NCBI GenBank assembly: GCA_038230255.1
Contig: JBBRNP010000001.1
Location: 372,001-436,000, forward strand
Direction of reading: 5' to 3'
Source: AV40 sp038230255
GTDB lineage: Bacteria > Verrucomicrobiota > Verrucomicrobiia > Chthoniobacterales > UBA10450
DNA length: 64,000 nt
Positions 8,946 through 16,801 of the stretch are shown here, one piece after another. Under the pieces are notes generated by a model. The model worked only from the letters and a program-made list of their open reading frames with translations. It had not been told where the DNA came from and ran no database searches. Position 1 is the first letter of the stretch; each line of letters starts with the position of its first letter. Made by a program: the position numbers and the translations under genes.

Positions 8946-9332
8946 ATGAAAGTACCATTTAAGCTCGGAACCGTCGGCCATTTCGGCTTGGCCGTGCGCG
9001 ATCCAAAGAAAAGCGCGCTCTGGTTTCAAAAGGCGCTGGGATTGCGCAAAGAATTTGAATTTGAAAATGGAATCGCGATCGGCAACGACCACGTCACGAT
9101 CGCGCTGTTTAAAGGCAAACCGTCGCCGAAGACTCTCGATCACATGTCGTTCCATCTGCCGAACATGTCGATCTTACGCAAAGCGCTGGCGCATTTGAAA
9201 AAGCACAAAGTCGATATCGAAGACCCGGGGCACGAGATCGGTCCGGAAGGGCCAGGTTCGCCCCACATGGGTCTTTGGTTTCATGATCCAGATGGCTACC
9301 GCTGGGAGCTTTCGGTGCAAGGTGGCAAATAG
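8946..9332 (+). CDS. VOC (glyoxalase/dioxygenase fold) family protein
   Basis: A 128-residue single-domain protein with the vicinal oxygen chelate pattern: GTVGHFGLAVRDPKKSALWF at the N-terminus, LDHMSFHL in the middle, and GLWFHDPDGYRWELS at the C-terminus. His11, the central His and the late Glu could form the metal site. Such proteins include glyoxalases, epimerases (methylmalonyl-CoA epimerase is a VOC protein) and dioxygenases. Its place in an acyl-CoA island makes an epimerase role conceivable, but the length and motifs do not decide this. Confidence 0.75.
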   Translation: MKVPFKLGTVGHFGLAVRDPKKSALWFQKALGLRKEFEFENGIAIGNDHVTIALFKGKPSPKTLDHMSFHLPNMSILRKALAHLKKHKVDIEDPGHEIGPEGPGSPHMGLWFHDPDGYRWELSVQGGK

Positions 9333-9382
9333 ATCGGCTGACACGGCCTAAAAATTGCGCTTTGTTTCCGCGGAGTTAATTT

Positions 9383-9607
9383 GTGAACGGGATGCTTGGA
9401 CTCATCGTGGGCTGCCTAAAATGGGCTGCGGTCGGTTTCGTCGTGGCCTTTATTCTGATGAAGCTCTACGAAGGCAGTCATATTCATGACGATGTTCCGC
9501 GACCCGATTTCAAGGTCCGACAATCTCGGCGCGCGGCGCTGGTGCTTTCGACCTTCGCCGGAATGCTCTCGGCGCTCGTTTGGTTGTTAGTCCAAACGTT
9601 GGATTGA
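9383..9607 (+). CDS. Small two-helix membrane protein
   Basis: A 74-residue protein starting at GTG after a CGGAG ribosome site. Two hydrophobic helices (about residues 5-25 and 52-71) flank a polar linker that contains YEGSHIHDDVPRP. I recognise no family. It follows the VOC gene by about 50 bases on the same strand. Confidence 0.55.
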   Translation: MNGMLGLIVGCLKWAAVGFVVAFILMKLYEGSHIHDDVPRPDFKVRQSRRAALVLSTFAGMLSALVWLLVQTLD

Positions 9608-9661
9608 TTATCCGAATTGCAGGCGAGACGGGCGAGCCGCACCGGCCTTAGCCGCCACCGT

Positions 9662-10417
9662 TTAGGCCATGTAATAGCCGCCGTTTACGTTGAGCACGTG
9701 CCCGGTGATGTAACTCGCCATTGGTGAGGCGAGAAAAAGCGCGGCATCGACGATTTCGCGCACGTCGCCGAGTCGGCCGAGCGGAATCTGTTTCTTGAAG
9801 TTGTCGGTCACTTCGTCGGGCATGCCTTTGCTCATTCCAACGTCGATGAATCCGGGTGCGATCGCGTTGACGGTGATGTTCTGTCGCGCCAGCTCGCGTG
9901 CCGAAACTTTAGTCAAGGCAATGATCGCGGCTTTGCTCGAAGAATAATTGGCCTGACCAAACAATCCCACTTGTCCGCTGACCGACGACAAATTCACAAT
10001 CCGTCCTCCGTTGCGCAAGATCGACATTGCTTTTTGCGTCGCGATAAATGTGCCGGTGAGATTTACGCGCACGATGTTTTCGAATTCTTCGAGCGACATC
10101 TTTTTGATTGTCCGGTCGCGAATGATTCCGGAGTTGTTGATGAGAACATCGAGGCCGCCCTGTCGATCTTGAATTTGTTTCATCATCGCCTCGACCTGCT
10201 GCGGCTGCGTTACGTCACAATCAATCACCAGCGGATCTTTCAATTCTTTGGCGACAGTCTCCGCGTCGGCCTTGTTCTGGCCCTGCGGGTCGGTGAAATA
10301 ATTCACTACACAGGTGGCGCCGCGTTTACCGAAAGCTTTGATCATTTCGGCGCCGATGCCGCGCGAGCTGCCGGTGACCAGGACAACTTTCCCCGTGAAA
10401 TCCAATGGATCCTCCAT
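9662..10417 (-). CDS. Short-chain dehydrogenase, 3-oxoacyl reductase (FabG) type
   Basis: The 251-residue protein is a classical SDR with the NAD(P)-binding TGSSRGIG motif near residue 16, the NNSG motif, the catalytic Ser of NLSSVSG and the YSSSK active site, ending in GGYYMA. Length is normal. It would reduce a 3-oxoacyl thioester or oxidise a 3-hydroxyacyl-CoA. Within an acyl-CoA catabolic island the second direction is plausible. It is divergent from the B12/GTPase gene across a 77-base hairpin-rich gap. Confidence 0.8.
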   Translation of the reverse strand: MEDPLDFTGKVVLVTGSSRGIGAEMIKAFGKRGATCVVNYFTDPQGQNKADAETVAKELKDPLVIDCDVTQPQQVEAMMKQIQDRQGGLDVLINNSGIIRDRTIKKMSLEEFENIVRVNLTGTFIATQKAMSILRNGGRIVNLSSVSGQVGLFGQANYSSSKAAIIALTKVSARELARQNITVNAIAPGFIDVGMSKGMPDEVTDNFKKQIPLGRLGDVREIVDAALFLASPMASYITGHVLNVNGGYYMA

Positions 10418-10490
10418 TTAGTGATTTAATGAGTTAGTGATTTAGCGATTGCAATGGTTAAATCGCTGACTGACTAAATCGTTAAATTTT
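10418..10490. repeat. Degenerate octamer repeats forming a long hairpin
   Basis: Units resembling TTTAGTGA are repeated head to tail (TTAGTGA, TTTAATGA, GTTAGTGA, TTTAGCGA). The complementary half (TAAATCGCTGACTGACTAAA) lies a few bases further on, so the gap can fold into an imperfect hairpin with arms of about 26 bases. The same octamer consensus recurs at 28288-28326. It occupies the divergent intergenic region where promoters for both flanking genes should lie. Confidence 0.65.
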
Positions 10491-10494
10491 AAAG

Positions 10495-11685
10495 ATGGCT
10501 TCACCAATCCGAATTCTGACTGCCGTCCCGATTTGTGACGGGCACGACAGCGCGATCAACACAATCAACCTCGAGTTTATCCGTCACGGGATTGAAGTGG
10601 TTTATCTGGGCTATCATCGATCCGTCAGCGACATTGTCCGGGCGGCGATCCAGGAAGACGTGCGCGCGATCGGCATTTCCAGCTACAACGGCGGCCACAT
10701 CGAGTTCTTTGCAGAAGTTGTCTCTCTTCTGCGCAAGAAAGGCGCGGCCGACATCAAAGTCTTCGGCGGCGGTGGCGGCACGATCACACACGAAGATGCG
10801 GCAACAATGCGTCGCAAAGGCGTGGACGAAATCTTTTTCGCCGGCACGTCGCTCGACGAAATGGTGAAGTTCGTTCATCAGCGTTACGGCAAACCGCGCG
10901 CTAAAAGAGTGCGCGCAAAAACGTCAGACATCGAGCTCGCTCACAAATTGACCGAAATCGAAGATACAAAAGGAAAACGCCCAACGCGCGACGGCAAACC
11001 TCGAATATCGAAGCCAAAAACGCGCGTTATCGGATTTACCGGTCCCGGCGGTGCGGGCAAAACGACTCTGATCGACGAGTTGGTGCTTCGGTTCCTGAAC
11101 AAAGATCGACCCACCTCCGGCAAAGCTACGGCGGGCAGGCAATCGCGCGTCGCGATTTTGTCGCACGATCCGAGCGTGATCGGCGAAGGCGCGTTGCTGG
11201 GCGATCGCGCGACGATGATTAATTCGCAGAACGACAGGGTCTTTATGCGCAGCATGGCGACGCGCGGACAAGCCGGCGGACTTTCGCCCGCCACACAGGA
11301 TTGTCTCGCGCTCCTCGCTGGCTCGGATTTCGATTACGTGATCATTGAAACGGTCGGTACCGGGCAGGAAGCGATGCCGTTTCAAAAAAGCGGGATTGTC
11401 GATCAAATGGTGCTGGTAATGAATCCGGACTACGGAAGTCGATTACAGCTGCAAAAAATCGTCATGCTCGATCTGGCCGATATCGTCGTGGTAAACAAAA
11501 GCGATTTACAACGCGCCCGGACCGCGCACACCGAGATTGAGCAGCGCCTCGATCAAAATCGGCGCGCCCAGCGACTTGTCGATACCGTGGCAAAACGTCA
11601 TCGCGACTCTGGCGTGGACAAGCTGTTCGGGTTAATTTCAGCGAGCGACAAATCTAAACGCGGAAAGGAACGGAAGAAGTCATGA
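10495..11685 (+). CDS. B12-binding and MeaB-like GTPase protein (N-terminal half of a split IcmF)
   Basis: The 396-residue protein has a cobalamin-binding domain (about 5-125) with DGHDS at Asp15-His17, whose His is the expected cobalt ligand, plus SSYNGG and GGGGGTI. After a basic linker comes a G3E GTPase domain with Walker A GPGGAGKT at 183-190 and NKSD. In IcmF these two modules sit in front of the mutase domain in one chain; here they are a separate protein. The GTPase part is a chaperone that loads or repairs adenosylcobalamin. The next gene, the mutase subunit, starts at 11682 inside this gene's stop region (ATGA overlap), so coupled synthesis is expected. Confidence 0.85.
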   Translation: MASPIRILTAVPICDGHDSAINTINLEFIRHGIEVVYLGYHRSVSDIVRAAIQEDVRAIGISSYNGGHIEFFAEVVSLLRKKGAADIKVFGGGGGTITHEDAATMRRKGVDEIFFAGTSLDEMVKFVHQRYGKPRAKRVRAKTSDIELAHKLTEIEDTKGKRPTRDGKPRISKPKTRVIGFTGPGGAGKTTLIDELVLRFLNKDRPTSGKATAGRQSRVAILSHDPSVIGEGALLGDRATMINSQNDRVFMRSMATRGQAGGLSPATQDCLALLAGSDFDYVIIETVGTGQEAMPFQKSGIVDQMVLVMNPDYGSRLQLQKIVMLDLADIVVVNKSDLQRARTAHTEIEQRLDQNRRAQRLVDTVAKRHRDSGVDKLFGLISASDKSKRGKERKKS

Positions 11686-13493
11686 GCAAGCTCGGACAGG
11701 TCGTTGAGTCGGTTGAGAAATATAATCAGTTCGTGCTCGACGAGGTAAAGCGCGCACGCACCGATCAAAAATTCGGGCGCGATCTGCTTGGACGCTGGAA
11801 CGACATCAAAGCGAAAATCCCAGTCACCCGCGCGCCGACCGGACTGCCGTTGCCGCGACTCGCGCTCCCCGAGATCGATGACCCTGGTGAAATCGCGCGC
11901 TTTTTGTTTGGTGAAGGAATGCCAGGCGAGTTTCCGTTTTTGAACGGCGCCTATCGCGAAATGTATCTCGAGCCCATTCGCGAGGTCGAAAGCTTCGAGA
12001 AGAATGGCGAAGCAAAAAAGAGCAAGTCCGAGAAGAAAATTCCACAGGCGGAAGAGCCGACGCGATTGTTTTCCGGCTTGATGCTGGCCGAGGACACCAA
12101 TGAGCGTTTCCACTTTCTCACCGCGCACCAACGAACACATCGTCTGAGCACTGCGTTCGATGGTCCGACTCTTTACGGAATCGACAGCGACGCGGACGGC
12201 GTTTTCGGAAAAATCGGCGAGGGCGGTGTCGCAATCGACACAGTCGAGGACATGGTCCGGCTCTACGATGGGTTTGAGGTTGGTTCCCCAACTTTTTCCG
12301 CGTCGATGACGATCAGCGGACCGGCGCCGATTATCATGGCCATGTACATCGCCGCCGCGAAGCGGCGTTTCGGTCCGAGCGTTGTCCCGAAACTGCGCGG
12401 CACGATCCAGGCCGACATTTTCAAGGAAGTTCAGGCGCAAAACGAAACGATCTTCCCGATCGAACCGTCGCTGCGATTTCTCACCGACATGGTGGAGTTC
12501 ACCACTCGCGAAATGCCACGTTGGTACCCGATCTCGATCAGCGGCTATCACATCGGCGAAGCGGGCTCGACGCCGGTGCAGCAGGCGGCCTACACACTTT
12601 CGAACGGTTTCGCTTACGCGGAAATGTTCGCCGCGCGCGGAATTCCAGTCGACCAATTCGGCCCAAGGCTCTCGTTCTTCTTGGATTGCGGACTCGATGT
12701 CGAATACATCGCGCTCGCGCGCGTCTCGCGGCGCATTTGGGCGATAGGGATGCGCGATGTGTTTGCCGCTGGACCGAAAGGGCAGCTTTATAAATTGCAC
12801 ACCCAAACCAGCGGCCGATCATTGATCGCCGCCGAGTTTAAGAACAATCTCACCCGCACCGCTGCTGAATTGATGCTCGCTTATATGAACGCGACCAATT
12901 CGTGCCATTCAAACAGTGCCGATGAACCGTTCACGACGCCGAGCGAAGAATGGATCCGGCTCGCGGCGCACGGCCAGGCGATCCTGCTCGAAGAGTCCGG
13001 GATTTTTAAGCACACCATGAATATGCTGAGCGGTTCGCCCGGAATGAAAGCAGTCGAGCGCTCGGTGGAGGCGGCAATTCTCGAGGAATTCCGCGAAATC
13101 GAGCGACTTGGTGGCGTGCTTGCGGCGGTGGAAGACCGTTATCAGCGCAGCCAGATCCAAAACGCGTCGCACCGTTACGAGCAACAAATTAACGACGGCA
13201 TTCGACCGATCATCGCCCTGAACAAATATCGCAACGGTAGTGATGAGGATATGCCGGAAGTGAAACTCGCGCGCACGCCGCGAAAGAAACAGCAATTACA
13301 AGTCGATCGGCTAGCAAAATTCAAAAAGAAAAACGTCGAGAAATCGAAACGCGCGCTCGATAAACTCGCAGCTGTGGTTGAGAGCGGGAAAAATTGTTTT
13401 CCGGAATTGCTCGACGCGGTCGAAGTCTGCTCGTTAGGCCAGATCACCGGCCGGCTTCAGGAAGTCGTCGGCAGATTCCGGCCGATGGTTTAA
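11682..13493 (+). CDS. Adenosylcobalamin acyl-CoA mutase, catalytic subunit (IcmF C-terminal type)
   Basis: The 603-residue protein aligns with the catalytic part of IcmF (RLSTAFDGPTLYG, GTIQADIFKEVQAQNETIF, YPISISGYHIGEAGSTP, ending VCSLGQITGRL). Where methylmalonyl-CoA mutase has Tyr and Arg for the substrate carboxylate, this protein has Phe130 (TRLFSG) and Gln253 (QAQN), as in isobutyryl-CoA mutase. Expected reactions are isobutyryl/n-butyryl-CoA or pivalyl/isovaleryl-CoA interconversion. The loop after Phe130 reads GLMLAEDTN, unlike the GEGGPERTN that I recall from IcmF, so the substrate may differ. It lacks a B12 domain of its own and must use the upstream protein. Confidence 0.85.
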   Translation: MSKLGQVVESVEKYNQFVLDEVKRARTDQKFGRDLLGRWNDIKAKIPVTRAPTGLPLPRLALPEIDDPGEIARFLFGEGMPGEFPFLNGAYREMYLEPIREVESFEKNGEAKKSKSEKKIPQAEEPTRLFSGLMLAEDTNERFHFLTAHQRTHRLSTAFDGPTLYGIDSDADGVFGKIGEGGVAIDTVEDMVRLYDGFEVGSPTFSASMTISGPAPIIMAMYIAAAKRRFGPSVVPKLRGTIQADIFKEVQAQNETIFPIEPSLRFLTDMVEFTTREMPRWYPISISGYHIGEAGSTPVQQAAYTLSNGFAYAEMFAARGIPVDQFGPRLSFFLDCGLDVEYIALARVSRRIWAIGMRDVFAAGPKGQLYKLHTQTSGRSLIAAEFKNNLTRTAAELMLAYMNATNSCHSNSADEPFTTPSEEWIRLAAHGQAILLEESGIFKHTMNMLSGSPGMKAVERSVEAAILEEFREIERLGGVLAAVEDRYQRSQIQNASHRYEQQINDGIRPIIALNKYRNGSDEDMPEVKLARTPRKKQQLQVDRLAKFKKKNVEKSKRALDKLAAVVESGKNCFPELLDAVEVCSLGQITGRLQEVVGRFRPMV

Positions 13494-14024
13494 ATGAAAG
13501 TGGGAGGGACCTTAGCGTCCCGATCTTCAGTGAACGAAGCGCCTCATTCATCTGATCTTCGCGTTCACCGGTTATCAGACGCGCCAGCTACTTTCTTCGT
13601 GACAAAGTCTCTACACCCGAAGATGGCAATTCTAGATGAGAGTGTGCGAGACACTATCGTTTCAGCGTTTGCGTTCAGTGTAGAACATAACCGAATTTAT
13701 CTCCGAGCCTTCGTCGTCATGCCGGATCATTTGCATGCGCTGTTCGCGTTGCGCGACAAATGGACGTTGCCAAGGTTTATGCATGACTTGATGAGCTTTG
13801 TCGGCGGGAAGACTTCTCAGCTTCTGCAGCGTCACGAAACGTTATGGCAGGACGGCTACTACGACACGCGCGTCAAGACGGCGAAACAGTTCGCGTATGT
13901 CGCTTGCTACATCGAGCAAAACCCGGTCGTCAAAGGACTTGTTGAATCCCCGGCACAATGGGCAGCAAGTAGTGCCAGAAGGACCGATTTGGTAACAGAT
14001 CCATGGCCTTGGTTTTACGACTGA
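13494..14024 (+). CDS. REP-associated tyrosine transposase (RAYT)
   Basis: This protein of up to 176 residues carries the Y1/HUH-type transposase signature of RAYTs: FVTKSLHPK, MPDHLHALFAL (HxH metal site), LWQDGYYDTRV and the catalytic tyrosine region YVACYIEQNPVVKG. The first ATG follows the mutase stop codon directly and lies in the flanking repeat, so a downstream start near the GTG of VNEAPHSS is equally possible. It is bracketed by inverted palindromes at 13500-13522 and 14034-14057, the substrate type for this family. Confidence 0.85.
   Translation: MKVGGTLASRSSVNEAPHSSDLRVHRLSDAPATFFVTKSLHPKMAILDESVRDTIVSAFAFSVEHNRIYLRAFVVMPDHLHALFALRDKWTLPRFMHDLMSFVGGKTSQLLQRHETLWQDGYYDTRVKTAKQFAYVACYIEQNPVVKGLVESPAQWAASSARRTDLVTDPWPWFYD
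13500..13522 (+). repeat. REP palindrome left of RAYT, family A
   Basis: A hairpin element beginning GTGGGAGGGACCTTAGCG, with GGGA..TCCC arms. It is the inverted counterpart of 14034-14057, with about three mismatches. Confidence 0.8.
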
Positions 14025-14033
14025 GTTTAGAAG

Positions 14034-14057
14034 TCGGGGCACTAAGGCCCCTCCCAC
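14034..14057 (-). repeat. REP palindrome right of RAYT, family A
   Basis: Read on the minus strand it begins GTGGGAGGGGCCTTAGTG and matches the left palindrome at 13500. It ends four bases before the ATG of the MFS gene, so the repeat forms that gene's leader. Confidence 0.8.
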
Positions 14058-14060
14058 ATT

Positions 14061-15347
14061 ATGAATTCCCTGCAAATCAGCGCCGGCGAAAGTGCGCGCA
14101 CTCGAATCGCGACTCGGCTGCTGCCGTTTCTTTTTCTTCTCTACGTCGCGAATTATCTCGATCGCACGAACATCGCGTATGCGACGCTGGGGATGAAAGG
14201 CGACCTGGGTCTGAGCGACTCGGTGTTCGGCACTGCGAGCGGAATTTTCTTTATCGGATATTTCGCGCTGCAAATTCCCGGGGCGCTGCTGGTGGAACAC
14301 TGGAGCGCGCGATGGTTGTTGTCATTAACGCTGATCGCGTGGGGCGCACTCACCGCTTTAACCGGCATCGTGCGCACGCCAAGCGAACTTTACGGCGCGC
14401 GATTCTTGTTAGGCGCGGCTGAGGCAGGATTCTTTCCGGGCGTAATTGTTTATTTATCGCACTGGTTCATCTACCAGGACCGGGGCAAAGCGGTCGCGCG
14501 GTTTATGGCCGCAATTCCGATTGGCTTTATGCTCGGCGGACCTATCGCTGGAAGCATTCTTAATGTGCACTGGTTAGGCATCACCGGATGGCGATGGCTC
14601 TTTTTGTTGGAAGGCATACCTGCGATCTTACTAGGGCTCGCGACGCTGTTCGTACTACCCGACCGGCCTAACGAAGCCCGATGGCTGCGGCCTGACGAAC
14701 GCGATTGGATCACGGCGCGCCTTGAGGAAGAGCGGCGCGCCAAGGCACACGCTGAACACATGACCATCTGGCAGGCGCTCCGGCATCCGGCGGTGTTGAT
14801 GCTCACGGCCGGCCTCTTCTTTACCTATTCCGGCGGGTATGCCTTTTGGTTTTGGTTCCCGACGATGCTCCAGCGCCTAACCGGTTGGACCGATGTTCAG
14901 CGGATCGGCTGGATCGGGACGATTCCGTTCCTGGCGGGACTTATCGGCATGTTGTTGCTCGGCTCGAGCTCCGATCGCACCGGCGAGCGCCGCTGGCATT
15001 TTGCATTTCCCCAACTGACGGCCGCGGTTGCGCTCAGCGTGTGGTTTTTCATCCCGCATTCAAATATCCTGCTAATCCTCGTGTTTACGCTGCTCGGCTT
15101 CGGCACCGTCGCCTATTTGCCATCGTTCTGGGCGTTGCCTTCCGCCTTTCTCACTAGCTCGGCGGCGGCCGCTGCCGTCGGCTTTATTAACTGCACCGCA
15201 AGCATCGGCGGATTCGTCGGTCCGAAAATTATCGGGAATCTGAGTCAGCGCACCGGCTCGTTCACTACGGGGTTCATCTTCATGATCGCATGCTTTACGA
15301 TCGCGCCACTGCTGGTGTTGTTCTGTCCGCGGGAGCGGACGGCCTAA
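14061..15347 (+). CDS. MFS transporter, anion:cation symporter (ACS) family
   Basis: The 428-residue protein has 12 predicted membrane helices and ACS-type signatures: LYVANYLDRTNIAYA in helix 1, GAAEAGFFPG in helix 4 and WRWLFLLEGIPAI in helix 6, with a charged central loop (DERDWITARLEEERRAK). Relatives import organic anions such as tartrate, phthalate, glucarate or 4-hydroxyphenylacetate with protons. It lies between acyl-CoA genes and may import a carboxylate fed into them. The right REP palindrome lies directly before its start. Confidence 0.82.
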   Translation: MNSLQISAGESARTRIATRLLPFLFLLYVANYLDRTNIAYATLGMKGDLGLSDSVFGTASGIFFIGYFALQIPGALLVEHWSARWLLSLTLIAWGALTALTGIVRTPSELYGARFLLGAAEAGFFPGVIVYLSHWFIYQDRGKAVARFMAAIPIGFMLGGPIAGSILNVHWLGITGWRWLFLLEGIPAILLGLATLFVLPDRPNEARWLRPDERDWITARLEEERRAKAHAEHMTIWQALRHPAVLMLTAGLFFTYSGGYAFWFWFPTMLQRLTGWTDVQRIGWIGTIPFLAGLIGMLLLGSSSDRTGERRWHFAFPQLTAAVALSVWFFIPHSNILLILVFTLLGFGTVAYLPSFWALPSAFLTSSAAAAAVGFINCTASIGGFVGPKIIGNLSQRTGSFTTGFIFMIACFTIAPLLVLFCPRERTA

Positions 15348-15354
15348 CGAGTCA

Positions 15355-16707
15355 CTACTTAAGCGCGACGTCGAACGGTACCCCGGTCTTGGCGCGAACG
15401 TCATCCGCTGTAACGCCGGGATGCAATTCGGTGAGAACGAGGCCGCCGCCCTTTTTCACTTCGAACACACACAAGTCGGTGATGATGAGGTTGACGACTC
15501 CCAGGCCGGTGATGGGCAGGGTGCATTTTTTCAAAATCTTCGGACTGCCATCTTTGGCGCAGTGTTCCATGACGACAACAACGCGCCGCACTCCGGCGAC
15601 GAGATCCATGGCGCCACCAGGGCCTTTGACCATTTTCCCGGGAACCATCCAATTGGCGATGTCGCCTTTATCAGTCACTTCGAACGCGCCGAGAATTGCG
15701 AGATCGATGTGCCCGCCGCGAATCATCGTGAACGAATCTGCGCTCGAGAAAAAAGCGGAGCCGGGCATTGTCGTGATGGTTTGTTTGCCGGCGTTGATCA
15801 GGTCGGCGTCGACTTCATTTTCTTCCGGGAACGGTCCGATACCGAGCAAGCCGTTCTCGGACTGGAGCGTGACGTTCATGCCTTCAGGAATGTAATTAGC
15901 CACCAGCGTTGGAATGCCGATGCCGAGATTGACGTAATAACCGTCGCGCAATTCCTGCGCAGCGCGCTTTGCCATCAACTCACGGACCGGATTTTCTTTC
16001 TTGGCGGCCGCGCTGCCTTGCACGGTGCGGAACTCGATGCGTTTTTCGTACTTTGCGCCTTGAATAATGCGATCAACGAAAATGCCCGGCGTGTGGATTT
16101 GATCGGGATCCAGCTCGCCAACCTCGAGGAGTTGCTCGACCTCAGCCACGCAGAGCTTGCCGCAACTAGCAATCATCGGATTAAAGTTTCGTGAAGTTTT
16201 TCGAAAAAGGAGGTTACCGGATTTGTCCCCCTTCCAAGCCTTGACCAGTGAAAGCTCCGCTGTGATGCCGGGTTCGAGTACGTATTCCTTGCCATCGAAA
16301 ACTTTTGTCTCCTTGCCCTCGGTCAGTTTCGTTGCGAAACCGGTCCGAGTGTAAAACCCGGGAATTCCGGCGCCGCCCGCGCGCAATCGTTCGGCCAATG
16401 TGCCCTGCGGAATGAGCTCAAGGTCGAGTTCACCAGCGAGCACCTGTCGCTCGAACTCTTTGTTCTCGCCGACGTAGGAAGCCATAACCTTCTTCACCTG
16501 ACGGGTCGTGAGCAGGACCCCCATCCCAAAACCATCCACTCCGGCGTTGTTTCCGACGATGGTGAGGCCCTTGACGCCGCTCGCATGCAAGGCGGCGATG
16601 AGATTTTCCGGAATCCCGCACAGTCCGAATCCGCCGGCAGCGATGGTCATGTTGTCGTGAAGCAGGCCGTTCAGCGCAGCGGTCGCGTCAGGGTAGACTT
16701 TGCTCAT
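15355..16707 (-). CDS. Fused 3-oxoacid CoA-transferase (alpha plus beta subunits)
   Basis: The 450-residue chain contains an alpha-subunit half (AAGGFGLCGIPENLI, SYVGENKEFERQ) and a beta-subunit half starting near ELMAKRAAQELRDG. The catalytic glutamate is Glu284 in QSENGLLGIG. This is the SCOT layout, which transfers CoA from succinyl-CoA to a 3-oxoacid such as acetoacetate. In this island it could activate a free acid or release acetoacetate. It is divergent from prpD across 94 bases. Confidence 0.88.
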   Translation of the reverse strand: MSKVYPDATAALNGLLHDNMTIAAGGFGLCGIPENLIAALHASGVKGLTIVGNNAGVDGFGMGVLLTTRQVKKVMASYVGENKEFERQVLAGELDLELIPQGTLAERLRAGGAGIPGFYTRTGFATKLTEGKETKVFDGKEYVLEPGITAELSLVKAWKGDKSGNLLFRKTSRNFNPMIASCGKLCVAEVEQLLEVGELDPDQIHTPGIFVDRIIQGAKYEKRIEFRTVQGSAAAKKENPVRELMAKRAAQELRDGYYVNLGIGIPTLVANYIPEGMNVTLQSENGLLGIGPFPEENEVDADLINAGKQTITTMPGSAFFSSADSFTMIRGGHIDLAILGAFEVTDKGDIANWMVPGKMVKGPGGAMDLVAGVRRVVVVMEHCAKDGSPKILKKCTLPITGLGVVNLIITDLCVFEVKKGGGLVLTELHPGVTADDVRAKTGVPFDVALK

Positions 16708-16801
16708 GCGGAGAGATTAACCACGGATTATCCGAATGCGAGCGGACAGCGCGCTACTCTTGCCGATCCTCAAATCATCGGCAGATTGGACGTTCAATTG
16801 C

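Noticed and set aside
11598..12806. 402-codon open frame on the minus strand
   Set aside because: It is the antisense shadow of the B12-dependent mutase, which aligns along its whole length with IcmF.
11682..13493. Methylmalonyl-CoA mutase
   Set aside because: The carboxylate-binding Tyr and Arg are replaced by Phe130 and Gln253, the isobutyryl-CoA mutase pattern.
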